Source: BOG-908 sp965198855
GTDB lineage: Bacteria; Pseudomonadota; Alphaproteobacteria; Acetobacterales; Acetobacteraceae
Length of the DNA stretch: 64,000 nt
Direction of reading: 5' to 3'
NCBI GenBank assembly: GCA_965198855.1
Contig: CBDAPZ010000001.1
Location: 1,426,001-1,490,000, forward strand
Position 1 is the first letter of the stretch, and each line of letters opens with the position of its first letter. The translations under genes were made by a program, and so were the position numbers. Below, in pieces: positions 16,450 through 24,818 of the stretch. A model generated the notes under the pieces. That model was not told where the DNA came from, searched no databases, and saw nothing but the letters and a program-made list of their open reading frames with translations.

Positions 16450-17141
16450 TCGCTGGCGACCAACGCGCTTCTAGCTAGGCCGTCGAACAGATCGAGCATG
16501 GAATCGTGCCAGAGATTCAACGTGTCCTGGGAATCCAATACGTTATCGGCACCGACACAGCGGGCCCATTGGAAACAGCCGAACGCGGCATAGTCGGCAT
16601 AGCTGGGTTCGTCGCCGCCGAGAAAAGCCTGATGGGCCAATGTGACGCGAAGCGGCGTCAAGGCGGCACGGATCGCAGGCAGGCGTGCAAGCCGGCCCTC
16701 TGCCAGATCAGTCATGCTGGATTTCAGGCGCGCCTCGCGCGAGGTTTTGAAATAGGCGCGGTCCTTGGGGTGCAGCAAAGGCAAAACCTTCGGCACAAGA
16801 AAAGGCGCCAGCGCCGGCACGAGCACACTGTCCGTCCAGCCCAGGATGAAGCGCGCATGCGCCTCGCCGCTGGGGCCGCCGAACAGGCTGGGGCCGGTGT
16901 CGTAAGCCTCCTCGAGGTGAAGGGCGATCGCGGTGGACTCGCTGACGATCTGGTTCCCATCGACCAGAACAGGCACTTTTTCATTGTGCGGCGCGCCGGG
17001 CAGCCTAGCCTTCTCGTAGAAGCGCCAAGGTATGGTCACCGCCTCCTCGCCCTTATGGGCCAACGCCATCCGCACGCGCCAGCAATAGGGGCTGAACCGC
17101 AGGTCGGGGTCCTGCCCCGCCAATTCGTAAAGTTCGATCAT
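16446..17141 (-). CDS. Glutathione S-transferase family protein (LigE/etherase-like)
   Basis: A 231-residue cytoplasmic GST. The N-terminal thioredoxin-fold domain starts YELAGQDPDLRFSPYCWRVRMALAHKG and includes the cis-proline segment EKVPVLVDG and the glutathione-binding ESTAIALHLEE. An all-helical C-terminal domain follows. The FSPYCWR pattern resembles the LigE/beta-etherase-like branch. The substrate is not known. ATG 17141 is preferred because longer versions run into the divergent DsbA-like gene. The start is 71 bp from that gene's GTG. Confidence 0.85.
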   Translation of the reverse strand: MIELYELAGQDPDLRFSPYCWRVRMALAHKGEEAVTIPWRFYEKARLPGAPHNEKVPVLVDGNQIVSESTAIALHLEEAYDTGPSLFGGPSGEAHARFILGWTDSVLVPALAPFLVPKVLPLLHPKDRAYFKTSREARLKSSMTDLAEGRLARLPAIRAALTPLRVTLAHQAFLGGDEPSYADYAAFGCFQWARCVGADNVLDSQDTLNLWHDSMLDLFDGLARSALVASD

Positions 17142-17212
17142 CGATTTTTCCTGAGGCGTGGACCGGCGCAAAAATCTGTGTTTGATCCGCGTCTGGCCGA
17201 TAAGATGCTTTC

Positions 17213-17881
17213 GTGAATATCCTTGCCCCTCCCAAAGCGCGACTGGCCGTCGAGGTCGTACACGATCTCGTTTGCCCCTGGTGCTATCTCGGCGCCAGGA
17301 GGCTGTTCCGCACGCTTGTCCGCCGCCCGGACCTGCTGGTGGATGTGAGCTGGCGGCCCTTCCTGCTGAACCCTGACATGCCACGCTCTGGTATGTCACG
17401 CAGCGACTACGTCATGCGGAAATTTGGCGGCGAGGAGCGTGCGCGACGACTCTATGCCTCGATCACCGAGATCGGCCGCGCAGAAGGCATGATGTTCCGA
17501 TTCGATCGAGTCCGTCGCACCCCCTCAAGCGTGGATGCGCATCGCCTGGTGCGCTGGGCCGCCAGTTTCGGTCGCGCCGACGAGTTGGTTGAAGCCCTGT
17601 TCGCAGCCCATTTCAGCGACGGGCGCGACATCGGCGATCCAGGGGTGTTGTCGGCGATCGCCGCCTCGTGCGGCCTGCGGCCGATGGCCGCCCGTAGTTT
17701 CCTGGCAAGTGCCACGGACGTAGATGCCGTGCACGCGGATAATCTCCGTGCCCATCGCCTGGGCATTAACGGCGTGCCGTGCTTCGTGGTGTCCGGCATG
17801 CATGCCATCGCGGGAGCGCAGGAGCCGGAGGTGATCGAACGGCTGCTGGATGTGGCGGCCGCAGATGTGCTGGGGATTTAG
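17213..17881 (+). CDS. DsbA family oxidoreductase (FrnE-like)
   Basis: A 222-residue thioredoxin-fold oxidoreductase with a helical insertion, starting at GTG. The redox motif CPWC is at residues 21-24 in DLVCPWCYLGARRL, the pattern of the FrnE/2-hydroxychromene-isomerase-like cytoplasmic DsbA group. The cis-proline segment GVPCFVV and the substrate-binding INGVP are near the C-terminus. No signal peptide is seen, so it probably acts in the cytoplasm on small thiols or proteins. It is divergent from the GST and convergent with the PfkB kinase, from which a composite repeat separates it. Confidence 0.88.
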   Translation: MNILAPPKARLAVEVVHDLVCPWCYLGARRLFRTLVRRPDLLVDVSWRPFLLNPDMPRSGMSRSDYVMRKFGGEERARRLYASITEIGRAEGMMFRFDRVRRTPSSVDAHRLVRWAASFGRADELVEALFAAHFSDGRDIGDPGVLSAIAASCGLRPMAARSFLASATDVDAVHADNLRAHRLGINGVPCFVVSGMHAIAGAQEPEVIERLLDVAAADVLGI

Positions 17882-17892
17882 AGAAGGTCTTG

Positions 17893-18005
17893 TTTTCTGA
17901 AGAAAAGAAGCAACAGACTTTTATGTCGCTGTCGCGGTTCTATCCGGCAGCGAATGCCAAAATCATAAAAGCTTTTTCGTTCTTTTTTCAGAAAAGAACT
18001 GCTTC
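17893..18005. repeat. Composite inverted repeat between convergent genes
   Basis: The left half (17893-17942) reads TTTTCTGAAGAAAAGAAG, then CTTTTATGTCGCTGTCGCGG. The right half (17967-18005) has AAAAGCTTTTTCGTTC then TCAGAAAAGAACTGCTTC, roughly the inverse of the left. The left half matches the reverse complement of 38600-38650 over about 50 bp with few mismatches. It probably also ends transcription from both sides. Confidence 0.65.
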
Positions 18006-18006
18006 G

Positions 18007-18990
18007 TCACCTAATCCCCGCCAGCATCGTGCTGAAATCCGCCACCGGCCGCGCCCCGTAATGCGAGATGATCTCCGCCGCAGCCAAGCTGCCAAGTTTG
18101 CCGCATACGGACAGGTTACGCCCCTTGGTATAAGCCGCCAGAAAGCCCGCCGCGTAAGCATCACCGGCACCCGTCGAATCCACCAGCGTCGCGTGTTCGG
18201 CGACTACGCGCACCGTCTCGTCGCCGCGCAGGATCAGGCTGCCCGCTTCGCTTTGAGTCAGCGCGGCGATGCTCACATCCTTGCGGGCCGCCTCGGCGGC
18301 CACGTTGAAATCATTCGCCTCATAGAGGCTGCAGATCTCCGTCTCGTTGGCAAACAGGATGTCCACATCGCCAAGGAAATCGAGGAAGGCAGCGCGGTGC
18401 CGATCCACGCAGAACGCATCCGACAGCGAGAGCGCCACCTGACGGCCAGCCTTTCGGGCCGCCTGTGCGGCGGCGCGAAAGGCGGCCTGTGCGGCCGGCG
18501 GGTCGAACAGATAGCCTTCGAGGTAGAGCACGGCTGAATCGGCAATGAGGGCGGCGTCGACATCATGTTCGCTGAACGCCACGCAGGCGCCGAGGAAGGT
18601 GTTCATGGTGCGCTGGCCGTCAGGGGTGACCAGGATCAGGCAGCGAGCGGTGGGTGCGCCGTCTTGCAGGGGGGCGCTGGGAAAATGCACGCCGGAGGCG
18701 CTGATTTCGGTGCGGAACACGTGGCCGAGTGCGTCGTCGGCTACCTTGCCGAGATAGGCCACGCGGGCGCCGAGGGCGGCGGCCACGGCACAGCTATTGG
18801 CGACCGACCCGCCGCTGCTCTCCTGGCCGGGCGGCATGGCGGCGTAGAGCGCTTCCGCGCGCGTGGCGTCGATCAGCGCCATGCTCCCAGGGTGCATGTC
18901 CTGCTTGGAGAGAAAATTATGATCGGCGGGAGAGACTACGTCGACAATTGCGTTGCCGATGCCGGTGATGTCGAAACGTGGTGTGCTCAT
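18007..18990 (-). CDS. PfkB family sugar/nucleoside kinase (adenosine kinase-like)
   Basis: A 327-residue ribokinase-fold kinase. The N-terminus FDITGIGNAIVDVV, the SGGSVANSCAVAAALG segment and the PfkB signature 2 region DSTGAGDAYAAGFL with the catalytic Asp are all visible. This subfamily is usually annotated as adenosine kinase, phosphorylating adenosine to AMP, but substrate assignment from sequence is weak. The ATG at 18990 (MSTPRFDITG) is preferred over 19047. It is divergent from the EI24-like gene. Confidence 0.88.
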   Translation of the reverse strand: MSTPRFDITGIGNAIVDVVSPADHNFLSKQDMHPGSMALIDATRAEALYAAMPPGQESSGGSVANSCAVAAALGARVAYLGKVADDALGHVFRTEISASGVHFPSAPLQDGAPTARCLILVTPDGQRTMNTFLGACVAFSEHDVDAALIADSAVLYLEGYLFDPPAAQAAFRAAAQAARKAGRQVALSLSDAFCVDRHRAAFLDFLGDVDILFANETEICSLYEANDFNVAAEAARKDVSIAALTQSEAGSLILRGDETVRVVAEHATLVDSTGAGDAYAAGFLAAYTKGRNLSVCGKLGSLAAAEIISHYGARPVADFSTMLAGIR

Positions 18991-19076
18991 GCCTGCCTCA
19001 TTGCCGAGTTTGCGCGCGCATGCAAGCAACAAGCTGCCCTCTGACACCTGTCGCCGGAAGACGGTAAATCGAGCCG

Positions 19077-19739
19077 ATGTTCACCCCCCTCGCCCGCGCT
19101 CTCGAGCAATTCGACGATCCTGCGATCCTGGCCGTTCTGGTCAAAAGCCTTGTGGTGTCGATCGCCTGTTTTGCCGCTCTCATCCTGGGCAGCGTGTATG
19201 GCCTGCATCATCTGCTGGCGCCGCACGGGTGGCTTGCCTGGCTGGCGGGCATTTTGGGTGGCGCAGCCTCGCTCGCGGCCAGTGTCTGGCTGTTCCTGCC
19301 GGTAGCCGTCGTCATCGCCTGGGCCTTCATGGAGCCGGTCTGCCGCGCGGTGGAACGCCGCTGGTATCCCGGCCTGCCGCCGGCGCAGGGTGCGAGCCTG
19401 TTGCCGCAGATCTGGGACGGGATCGTGGTCGCGTGCCTGGTGCTGGTCCTGAACCTGGTCTCCCTGCTGCTGGCCTTGCTGATACCCGGCATCGGCCTGC
19501 TGCTCGGATGGGCGATCACCGCCTGGGCGTTGGGCCGCGGATTATTCGTGGCGGTTGCAATGCGCCGCATGAGCCGCAGCGAAGCGGCGCGTCTTTACCT
19601 GCGTCACCGCAGCGGCGTCTTGTTGCAGGGCGCCGCCCTCGCGCTGGCGGCCAGCATCCCGTTGCTGAACCTTTTTCTGCCTGTTCTCGGACCCGCTTGC
19701 ATGGTGCATGTGCTGATGCAGCGCGTGCCTGCAGAATGA
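19077..19739 (+). CDS. EI24 domain (CysZ-like) integral membrane protein
   Basis: A 220-residue membrane protein with about five to six hydrophobic segments (FAALILGSVYGLHHLL; LAASVWLFLPVAVVIAW; LVLVLNLVSLLLALLIPGIGLLLG). The LIPGIGLLLGWAITAWALGR region and the final LNLFLPVLGPACMVH are the EI24/CysZ family pattern. CysZ is a sulfate-uptake protein, which would suit the nearby sulfur genes, but the family is broad and the link is inference. A hairpin terminator follows at 19763. Confidence 0.8.
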   Translation: MFTPLARALEQFDDPAILAVLVKSLVVSIACFAALILGSVYGLHHLLAPHGWLAWLAGILGGAASLAASVWLFLPVAVVIAWAFMEPVCRAVERRWYPGLPPAQGASLLPQIWDGIVVACLVLVLNLVSLLLALLIPGIGLLLGWAITAWALGRGLFVAVAMRRMSRSEAARLYLRHRSGVLLQGAALALAASIPLLNLFLPVLGPACMVHVLMQRVPAE

Positions 19740-19762
19740 GACGAACGTGACAAAAATGAGGA

Positions 19763-19799
19763 TGAGGCTAAGATCGTGGGTTGTGACCGTTTAGCCTCA
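19763..19799 (+). terminator. Hairpin after the EI24-like gene
   Basis: Arms TGAGGCTAA (19763-19771) and TTAGCCTCA (19791-19799) with a 19-base loop, 24 bases after the stop codon. There is no strong T tract. Confidence 0.4.
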
Positions 19800-19884
19800 C
19801 ATGGTAGCCAAACGAGATTGAAGTACTGTTCGTTCGGAGTCGGTTTTCACCTGCGCCGAGCACGTATTTAGAAAGGGGCCGTCC

Positions 19885-20604
19885 TTGTTCAGACGCAACA
19901 AGCCCAACGAGCCGGAGCCTGCTACGGCAAACCCAGCCCGCGAAGCCACACCATCGACCACCACGATCCAAGCCGGCGCCCCTGCCGACAAGACGATTTC
20001 GGATAGGAGCCCACGCGACACCGGCGTCGGCATCCCTCCGTTCCGCCCAGCACCGCCAAAGGATACCAACATGGCAAGTCCTCCGTTCTCCAAAGCGTCG
20101 TCCAACCCCCCGATGCCGCCTTCCGCACCGCCGCGCCCGCCCGGCCCGCCGGTAACCCGCCCAAGCTTCGGCGGCGGTGCGCCTGCCGCGACCGAACGCC
20201 GTACCCTCGTGGTCGGGCGTGGGATCAGCGTGCAGGGCATGGTGCAGGATGCCGAGCGCCTCGTCGTCGAGGGCACCGTTGAAGCGACCTTGATCAATGC
20301 CGCAGAGCTCTCCGTCTCGCATGGCGGCGTGTTCAAGGGCGAGATCGAAGTAGAAGAGGCCGAAGTCGCCGGCACCGTCGATGGCACCATCGTCGCGCGC
20401 AGCGCATTGATCGTGCGTGCCACCGGCGTGGTGCTGGGCACCGCGCGTTGCCGCCGGCTTCAGGTGGAGGATGGCGGCCAGATCACCGGGCGCATCGAGA
20501 TGATTTCTGACCCGGCACCGCGGCCGCAGAGCCTGTCGTCATCGGGCTCGAGCACCTCACCAGCGCCGAGCCCGCTGCAGACCGTCAATAGCTTCGAGAG
20601 CTGA
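19885..20604 (+). CDS. Bactofilin (polymer-forming cytoskeletal protein)
   Basis: A 239-residue bactofilin (DUF583/CcmA family), starting at TTG behind AAAGGGG. The first 105 residues are Pro/Ser/Ala-rich and disordered. Residues about 107-205 are the right-handed beta-helix core (RRTLVVGRGISVQGMVQDAERLVV, split by turns; GTVEATL; GGVFKGEIEVEEAEVAGTVDG). A Ser/Pro-rich tail follows. Bactofilins self-assemble into filaments and position cell-envelope enzymes. It is convergent with the BLUF gene, and the two share a hairpin terminator. Confidence 0.9.
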   Translation: MFRRNKPNEPEPATANPAREATPSTTTIQAGAPADKTISDRSPRDTGVGIPPFRPAPPKDTNMASPPFSKASSNPPMPPSAPPRPPGPPVTRPSFGGGAPAATERRTLVVGRGISVQGMVQDAERLVVEGTVEATLINAAELSVSHGGVFKGEIEVEEAEVAGTVDGTIVARSALIVRATGVVLGTARCRRLQVEDGGQITGRIEMISDPAPRPQSLSSSGSSTSPAPSPLQTVNSFES

Positions 20605-20612
20605 GCCGAAAA

Positions 20613-20639
20613 CCTACCCCGTCGTCACGACGGGGTAGG
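20613..20639. terminator. Shared bidirectional hairpin of the bactofilin and BLUF genes
   Basis: Perfect arms CCTACCCCGTCGT (20613-20625) and ACGACGGGGTAGG (20627-20639). On the minus strand the last codons and the stop codon of the BLUF gene lie inside the stem. Confidence 0.7.
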
Positions 20640-21944
20640 CATCGTCAGGTACGTCTGCGCGTTGGTCCCTACCTTCGTCACCGAGAGCGTCGGCGCGGCC
20701 GATGCGTCCAGCGTTTTCAGGATCGAGCGGTTGACGTTGGACGCCGTCGTCATCGCCTGATCCGCACCCACTGAGGCACCCGCCTCCTTCTCTTCCTGGA
20801 ATACCCTGCCGCCCACGACCACGACCAGTGCGGGGTTGCGCGAGGCGCGCCTAGCATCGGCGATGGTCCTGGTTAGCTGCGGCAGCGACTGGTCGCGCCG
20901 GAACGCTGTGCTGAGCGACAGATCCAAGACATCGAACCAGGTCGCCGAAAGCAGGTCGTCAAGCGCGTTGTCGTTGGACGGATACTCCGTGTGCGGCGCC
21001 CAGCCGGCATCGCGCAGAACCGTGGTGTCGAGTGCCGCGCCCAGCCTATGCAGTTCACCAGGTTCAGGTGCGATCAGCACCACAGGAAGCTTCTTTCCAC
21101 GCGGCTGTGTTTCGAGCGAAACGGGAGAGAGCATGCGCACCGCCGATTGCAGTCGGCACAGGCCTAACGTCACGTCGAATTCGCTGCAGAAATCCTCGCT
21201 CCAGAGATCGCCCAGACGACGCGCAGCAGGCTCCAGCAGCGCCGCGGATATCGCCCCCACAGAGCCACCAGACTCATGTATCTCCTGTATCAGCTCGATG
21301 GCAGCACTCGGATCGGTCGCGACCAGCAGATCCGCCAACTCGGCGGCACGCGGATGCACCGGCTGAGACACCTCTCCGGGCCGTACCACGATCCCGCCCG
21401 CAAGCTGCGGAAGGACGGCGGCCAGGAAAACCTCTTTCAGCACGGCCGCAGTCCTGCGCGGCAACTGCACGTTCGAGAGCGTTTCCGCGGCAGGCGCCTC
21501 GTCTGCGACCGGCAATGGCATGAGCCGCACCAGCAGAGACGGTGCCGCCTGTGGACGCTTGCGCAAATCATGCACGATTTCCGGCGGCGGATCGATGATG
21601 TCGCGGCGCAGAGCGTCGCCGACAGGTCCAGGCGTAGCCAGCTTCATGCTCCAGCCTCCAAAGCGGCGGGATGGCAGCGGCTGCGCATTCAATACCTGCA
21701 CATCAGTATGGCGCGAATCGTTGCTGATGGAGCTCATCACGCGATTGACGTTCGCCGGCGGGCCTTCGAGCCATTGAAAGAAATGGTCGTTATCATAAAG
21801 CATCAGCCCGGTGATGCTCTCGCGTCCGTTCCTTGCCTGCGAGACACTCGTCAGTTCATGCAGTTCGGTCGTGGAGAGAGACCGAACGGCACGGCTGCGA
21901 TAAACCAGGGCCGTAAGGCCCGAGTTAGCTGCTCCCCTCATCAT
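20625..21944 (-). CDS. AppA-like BLUF photoreceptor with C-terminal cobalamin/heme-type domain
   Basis: A 439-residue blue-light sensor. Residues 9-103 form a BLUF domain that binds FAD. The full photocycle set is present: Tyr15 (LVYRSR), Asn39 (ARNGRESITG), Gln57 (FFQWLEGP), Trp98 and Met100 (GGWSMKLA). Residues about 180-290 are a helical bundle (PHPRAAELADLLVATDPSAA, LLEPAARRLGDLWSE). Residues about 290-425 resemble the B12-binding Rossmann fold, with LPVVLIAPEPGELHRLG. The His in ELHRLG lines up with the cobalamin His, used for heme in the SCHIC domain of AppA from Rhodobacter. AppA relieves PpsR repression of photosynthesis genes; no ppsR lies in this window. ATG 21944 has a GGGAGCG ribosome-binding site; a longer form could start at 21998. 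Confidence 0.88.
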   Translation of the reverse strand: MMRGAANSGLTALVYRSRAVRSLSTTELHELTSVSQARNGRESITGLMLYDNDHFFQWLEGPPANVNRVMSSISNDSRHTDVQVLNAQPLPSRRFGGWSMKLATPGPVGDALRRDIIDPPPEIVHDLRKRPQAAPSLLVRLMPLPVADEAPAAETLSNVQLPRRTAAVLKEVFLAAVLPQLAGGIVVRPGEVSQPVHPRAAELADLLVATDPSAAIELIQEIHESGGSVGAISAALLEPAARRLGDLWSEDFCSEFDVTLGLCRLQSAVRMLSPVSLETQPRGKKLPVVLIAPEPGELHRLGAALDTTVLRDAGWAPHTEYPSNDNALDDLLSATWFDVLDLSLSTAFRRDQSLPQLTRTIADARRASRNPALVVVVGGRVFQEEKEAGASVGADQAMTTASNVNRSILKTLDASAAPTLSVTKVGTNAQTYLTMPTPS

Positions 21945-22148
21945 ACGCTCCCGGTCTTTTTTTTCCGGCGGACGCAAGTGGCTTTCCGCCGTGTGCAATC
22001 ATATCATCGGGAAGCTGACTGGGCAGGTCAAGAGACTCTAGTGTGTTCCAGCTTCTACATGGAACGTTTGCGGCAGTGCAACAGAACGGTGGAACATGGC
22101 GTGGCAACTTTGCGGCGCGCATCCTTGCGCAGCACCCCTTGTTTGCCT

Positions 22149-22171
22149 AACTCCCCCGCGCGCAAGGAGTT
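22149..22171 (+). promoter_or_regulatory. Hairpin covering the htpG ribosome-binding site
   Basis: AACTCC (22149-22154) can pair with GGAGTT (22166-22171), which overlaps the AAGGAG Shine-Dalgarno of htpG. A competing pairing CCTTG (22137-22141) with CAAGG (22163-22167) also hides it. This could be a simple RNA thermometer; a stem of only six base pairs limits confidence. Confidence 0.35.
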
Positions 22172-22178
22172 TTCCGCC

Positions 22179-24032
22179 ATGTCCACCACAACCCCAGAAC
22201 GACATCAATTTGGTGCCGAAGTCGGCCGATTGCTCGACCTCGTTGTCCATTCTCTCTACTCCGAGCGCGAAATATTTTTGCGCGAATTGGTGGCAAACGC
22301 CGCCGACGCCACCGATCGCCGCCGATTCGAAGCGCTGACCAACCCGGCAATGGGTTCGCCCGAGACTGCCGGCGTTCGTATCGATCCAGATAAGCCGGCC
22401 CGCACGCTGACCATCGAAGACCATGGCATCGGCATGACCCATGACGAACTGGCGCAGAACCTGGGCACCATTGCGCGCTCCGGCACCCGCGCTTTCACCG
22501 CCACGCTGGAAGGCGCCGCGAGCGAAGAACGGCCGAACCTGATCGGCCAGTTCGGCGTCGGTTTCTACGCCGCCTTCATGGTGGCCGACCGTGTGGAAGT
22601 CACATCCCGCAAGGCCGGTGGCGATAGCGAAGCCGGGGGCGAAGCTGGGGGCGAAGCCTGGCTCTGGGCCTCGGATGGCCGCGGCGACTACACGCTGGAG
22701 CCGGCCACCCGCGCGCAGCCCGGCACCAGTATCGTTCTGCACATGAAGGCCGATGCCGACGAGTTCCTCGAGCCCTATCGGCTGGAAACCATCATCCGCA
22801 AATGGGCCGACCACATTGCCCTGCCGATCACCCTCGTGCGCGACGGCAAAGATACCCAGGCCAATGAAGGCAACGCGCTGTGGCGCAAGCCGAAATCCGA
22901 AGTGACTGAAGAGGCCACCAACGAGCTCTACCGCCATCTCGGCCATTATTTCGATACGCCCTGGGCCACCCTGCAATGGCGTGCAGAAGGCCAGCTGGAG
23001 TTCTACGCGCTGCTCTTCGTGCCGGGCGCGCGCCCATTCGAGGCGGTGGAGGGCGATCGCACATCGCATGTGCGCCTGCATGTGCGCCGCATGTTCATCA
23101 CCGACGATGCAAAGCTGCTGCCGGATTGGCTGCGCTTCGTGCAGGGCGTGGTCGATACCGAAGACCTGCCGCTCAATGTCAGCCGCGAGATGCTGCAAAG
23201 CACGCCGGTGCTCGCGCGCATCCGCAAGGCCGTCACCAACCGGGTGATCACCGAGCTGAAGAACCGCACCAAGGATGCGGAAGCCTACGCGACGTTCTGG
23301 GATAATTTCGGCCAGACCGTAAAGGAAGGTTTTTGGGACGACACAGAGCACCGCCCCGCCTTATCCGAACTGGTGCGCTTTAAATCCTCCACCGAGGCAG
23401 GGCTCACCTCCTTTGCCGCCTATGTCTCGCGCATGAAGCCGGAACAGGAAGCGATCTACATCCTGATCGGCGACGATGCGGAGGCGCTGGCCAGTTCGCC
23501 GCAACTCGAAGGGTTCCGCGCGCGCGGGCTGGAAGTGCTGCTGCTGAGCGACCCGGTGGATGCGTTCTGGCCGGAACGGCTGACCGAATACGAAGGCAAG
23601 CCGATCCGCAGCGTGACACAGGGCGTGGCAGACCTGGACAAGTTCACGACCGACGCCGGCGGCGAGAAAGTGGATGTGACGAAACTGGTGGAGGTGCTGA
23701 AGGCGGCCCTCGGCGACCAGGTGGACGACGTGCGTGCAACCGACCGGCTGGTCGATAGCGCCATCGTGCTGTCGGCGAAATCGAGCGGCCCGGATCTGCA
23801 ATTGCAGCGTCTGATGCGCCGGACGGGGCGTGCCGGCCCGAACACGCCGCCGATGCTGGAGATCAATCCACGCCACAAGCTGATCGCGTCGCTGGCGGCG
23901 CGAGCGGAGGCGGGAGATGAATTGAAGGATGCCGCGGAGACGTTGCTGGATTTGGCGCGAATTCAGGATGGGGAGCCGCCGCGAAATCCGGCGGCGTTTG
24001 CGAAGAGGGTTACGGAGGCTTTGGGCTCCTGA
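22179..24032 (+). CDS. htpG: Molecular chaperone HtpG (Hsp90)
   Basis: A 617-residue cytosolic Hsp90. The GHKL ATPase domain has LRELVANAADA (family usually LRELISNASDA), DHGIGMTHDEL and the lid/GQFGVGFYAAFMVAD segment. The middle domain has the family's LPLNVSREMLQ segment, and the C-terminal dimerisation domain ends at EALGS. A small insertion of Gly-Glu-Ala repeats (GGDSEAGGEAGGEAW) lies between the GQFGVGFY motif and LWASDG, and comes from a 12-bp tandem repeat at 22629. The start at 22179 follows AAGGAG; longer in-frame extensions lack Hsp90 similarity. It is divergent from the BLUF gene. Confidence 0.96.
   Translation: MSTTTPERHQFGAEVGRLLDLVVHSLYSEREIFLRELVANAADATDRRRFEALTNPAMGSPETAGVRIDPDKPARTLTIEDHGIGMTHDELAQNLGTIARSGTRAFTATLEGAASEERPNLIGQFGVGFYAAFMVADRVEVTSRKAGGDSEAGGEAGGEAWLWASDGRGDYTLEPATRAQPGTSIVLHMKADADEFLEPYRLETIIRKWADHIALPITLVRDGKDTQANEGNALWRKPKSEVTEEATNELYRHLGHYFDTPWATLQWRAEGQLEFYALLFVPGARPFEAVEGDRTSHVRLHVRRMFITDDAKLLPDWLRFVQGVVDTEDLPLNVSREMLQSTPVLARIRKAVTNRVITELKNRTKDAEAYATFWDNFGQTVKEGFWDDTEHRPALSELVRFKSSTEAGLTSFAAYVSRMKPEQEAIYILIGDDAEALASSPQLEGFRARGLEVLLLSDPVDAFWPERLTEYEGKPIRSVTQGVADLDKFTTDAGGEKVDVTKLVEVLKAALGDQVDDVRATDRLVDSAIVLSAKSSGPDLQLQRLMRRTGRAGPNTPPMLEINPRHKLIASLAARAEAGDELKDAAETLLDLARIQDGEPPRNPAAFAKRVTEALGS
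22629..22652 (+). repeat. 12-bp tandem repeat within htpG
   Basis: Two near-identical units, GAAGCCGGGGGC and GAAGCTGGGGGC, followed by a partial third (GAAGCC). They encode the Glu-Ala-Gly-Gly insertion of this HtpG. Confidence 0.7.
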
Positions 24033-24038
24033 AGAACG

Positions 24039-24067
24039 TTTGGGGGGACAGTGCCTGTCCCCCCAAA
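24039..24067. terminator. Perfect GC-rich hairpin after htpG
   Basis: Arms TTTGGGGGGACAG (24039-24051) and CTGTCCCCCCAAA (24055-24067) around TGC, seven bases after the htpG stop. Related hairpins occur at 2002, 36631 and 51365, so this is a dispersed element that serves as a terminator here. Confidence 0.7.
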
Positions 24068-24158
24068 CCCCCGTCACTATGATCGAGGCCTTCAGGACGG
24101 CTTTGTTCTCAAAACATCACGGAAGATATGGGCGACCGTTACGGTTCCCCACGCGTTC

Positions 24159-24818
24159 TTACTGGATAAATGGATTGCTCCGCCGCTCTGCCCCGATGGT
24201 GGAGTTTGGCCCATGTCCGCACACAAACTGCATGTCGTCGCCAAGCGGCAGGATTTTGGTCTTGATCGCATCGATCAGCGCCGCAGGATCCCCATAGGGA
24301 AAATCCGTGCGCCCGACCGAGCCGCGGAACAGCACGTCGCCCAACTGGGCAAAGCGCGCTTCCTTGTTCACGAATACCACATGGCCCGGCGTATGCCCGG
24401 GGCAATGCAGAATATCGAACACGTAGGGCCCGATGGAGACCTGCTCACCCTCTTCCAGATAGCGGTCCGGCGTGACGTCGCGGAGCCCCGACATGCCATA
24501 CATCTCGCCCTGCTTGGCAAGGTTCTGCAGCAGCATCTCATCGCGACGATCGGGCCCGATGATCTGCACAGGGGCATGACCCTGGCGCGCATTGAGCTTT
24601 TCCTGCAGTTCGGCGGCACCGCCCGCGTGGTCCAGATGCCCGTGGGTGAGCCAGATCGCCACCGCATCGAGGTTGTTCGATTGAAGGACCGATAAGATGC
24701 GCTCCGCCTCGCCGCCGGGGTCGATCACCGCGGTCTGCCCTGTGTCGGTGTCCGTCACCAGGGTGCAATTCTGCTGCAGCGGCGTCACCGTGACCACTGC
24801 GACCTTCAGACCCGCCAT
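24159..24818 (-). CDS. MBL-fold metallo-hydrolase (glyoxalase II-like)
   Basis: A 219-residue metallo-beta-lactamase-fold hydrolase. The zinc-binding motif is THGHLDHAGG, with further ligands in HCPGHTPGHV, the LGDVLFRGSVGRTDFP segment and the C-terminal CGHGPNSTIG. This set is typical of the YcbL-like glyoxalase II group that hydrolyses thioesters such as S-lactoylglutathione. Start ATG 24818 (MAGLKVAVVTVTPLQQN) fits the family better than the one at 24851. It is convergent with htpG. Confidence 0.9.
   Translation of the reverse strand: MAGLKVAVVTVTPLQQNCTLVTDTDTGQTAVIDPGGEAERILSVLQSNNLDAVAIWLTHGHLDHAGGAAELQEKLNARQGHAPVQIIGPDRRDEMLLQNLAKQGEMYGMSGLRDVTPDRYLEEGEQVSIGPYVFDILHCPGHTPGHVVFVNKEARFAQLGDVLFRGSVGRTDFPYGDPAALIDAIKTKILPLGDDMQFVCGHGPNSTIGAERRSNPFIQ

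Noticed and set aside
22041..22066. GTTCCA...TGGAAC inverted repeat before htpG as an operator or heat-shock element
   Set aside because: Six-base arms occur often by chance and it does not match CIRCE or a clear RpoH promoter.
21276..22178. A 300-residue N-terminal extension of HtpG
   Set aside because: The added residues are antisense to the BLUF gene and unlike Hsp90; ATG 22179 has an AAGGAG site and the correct family start.
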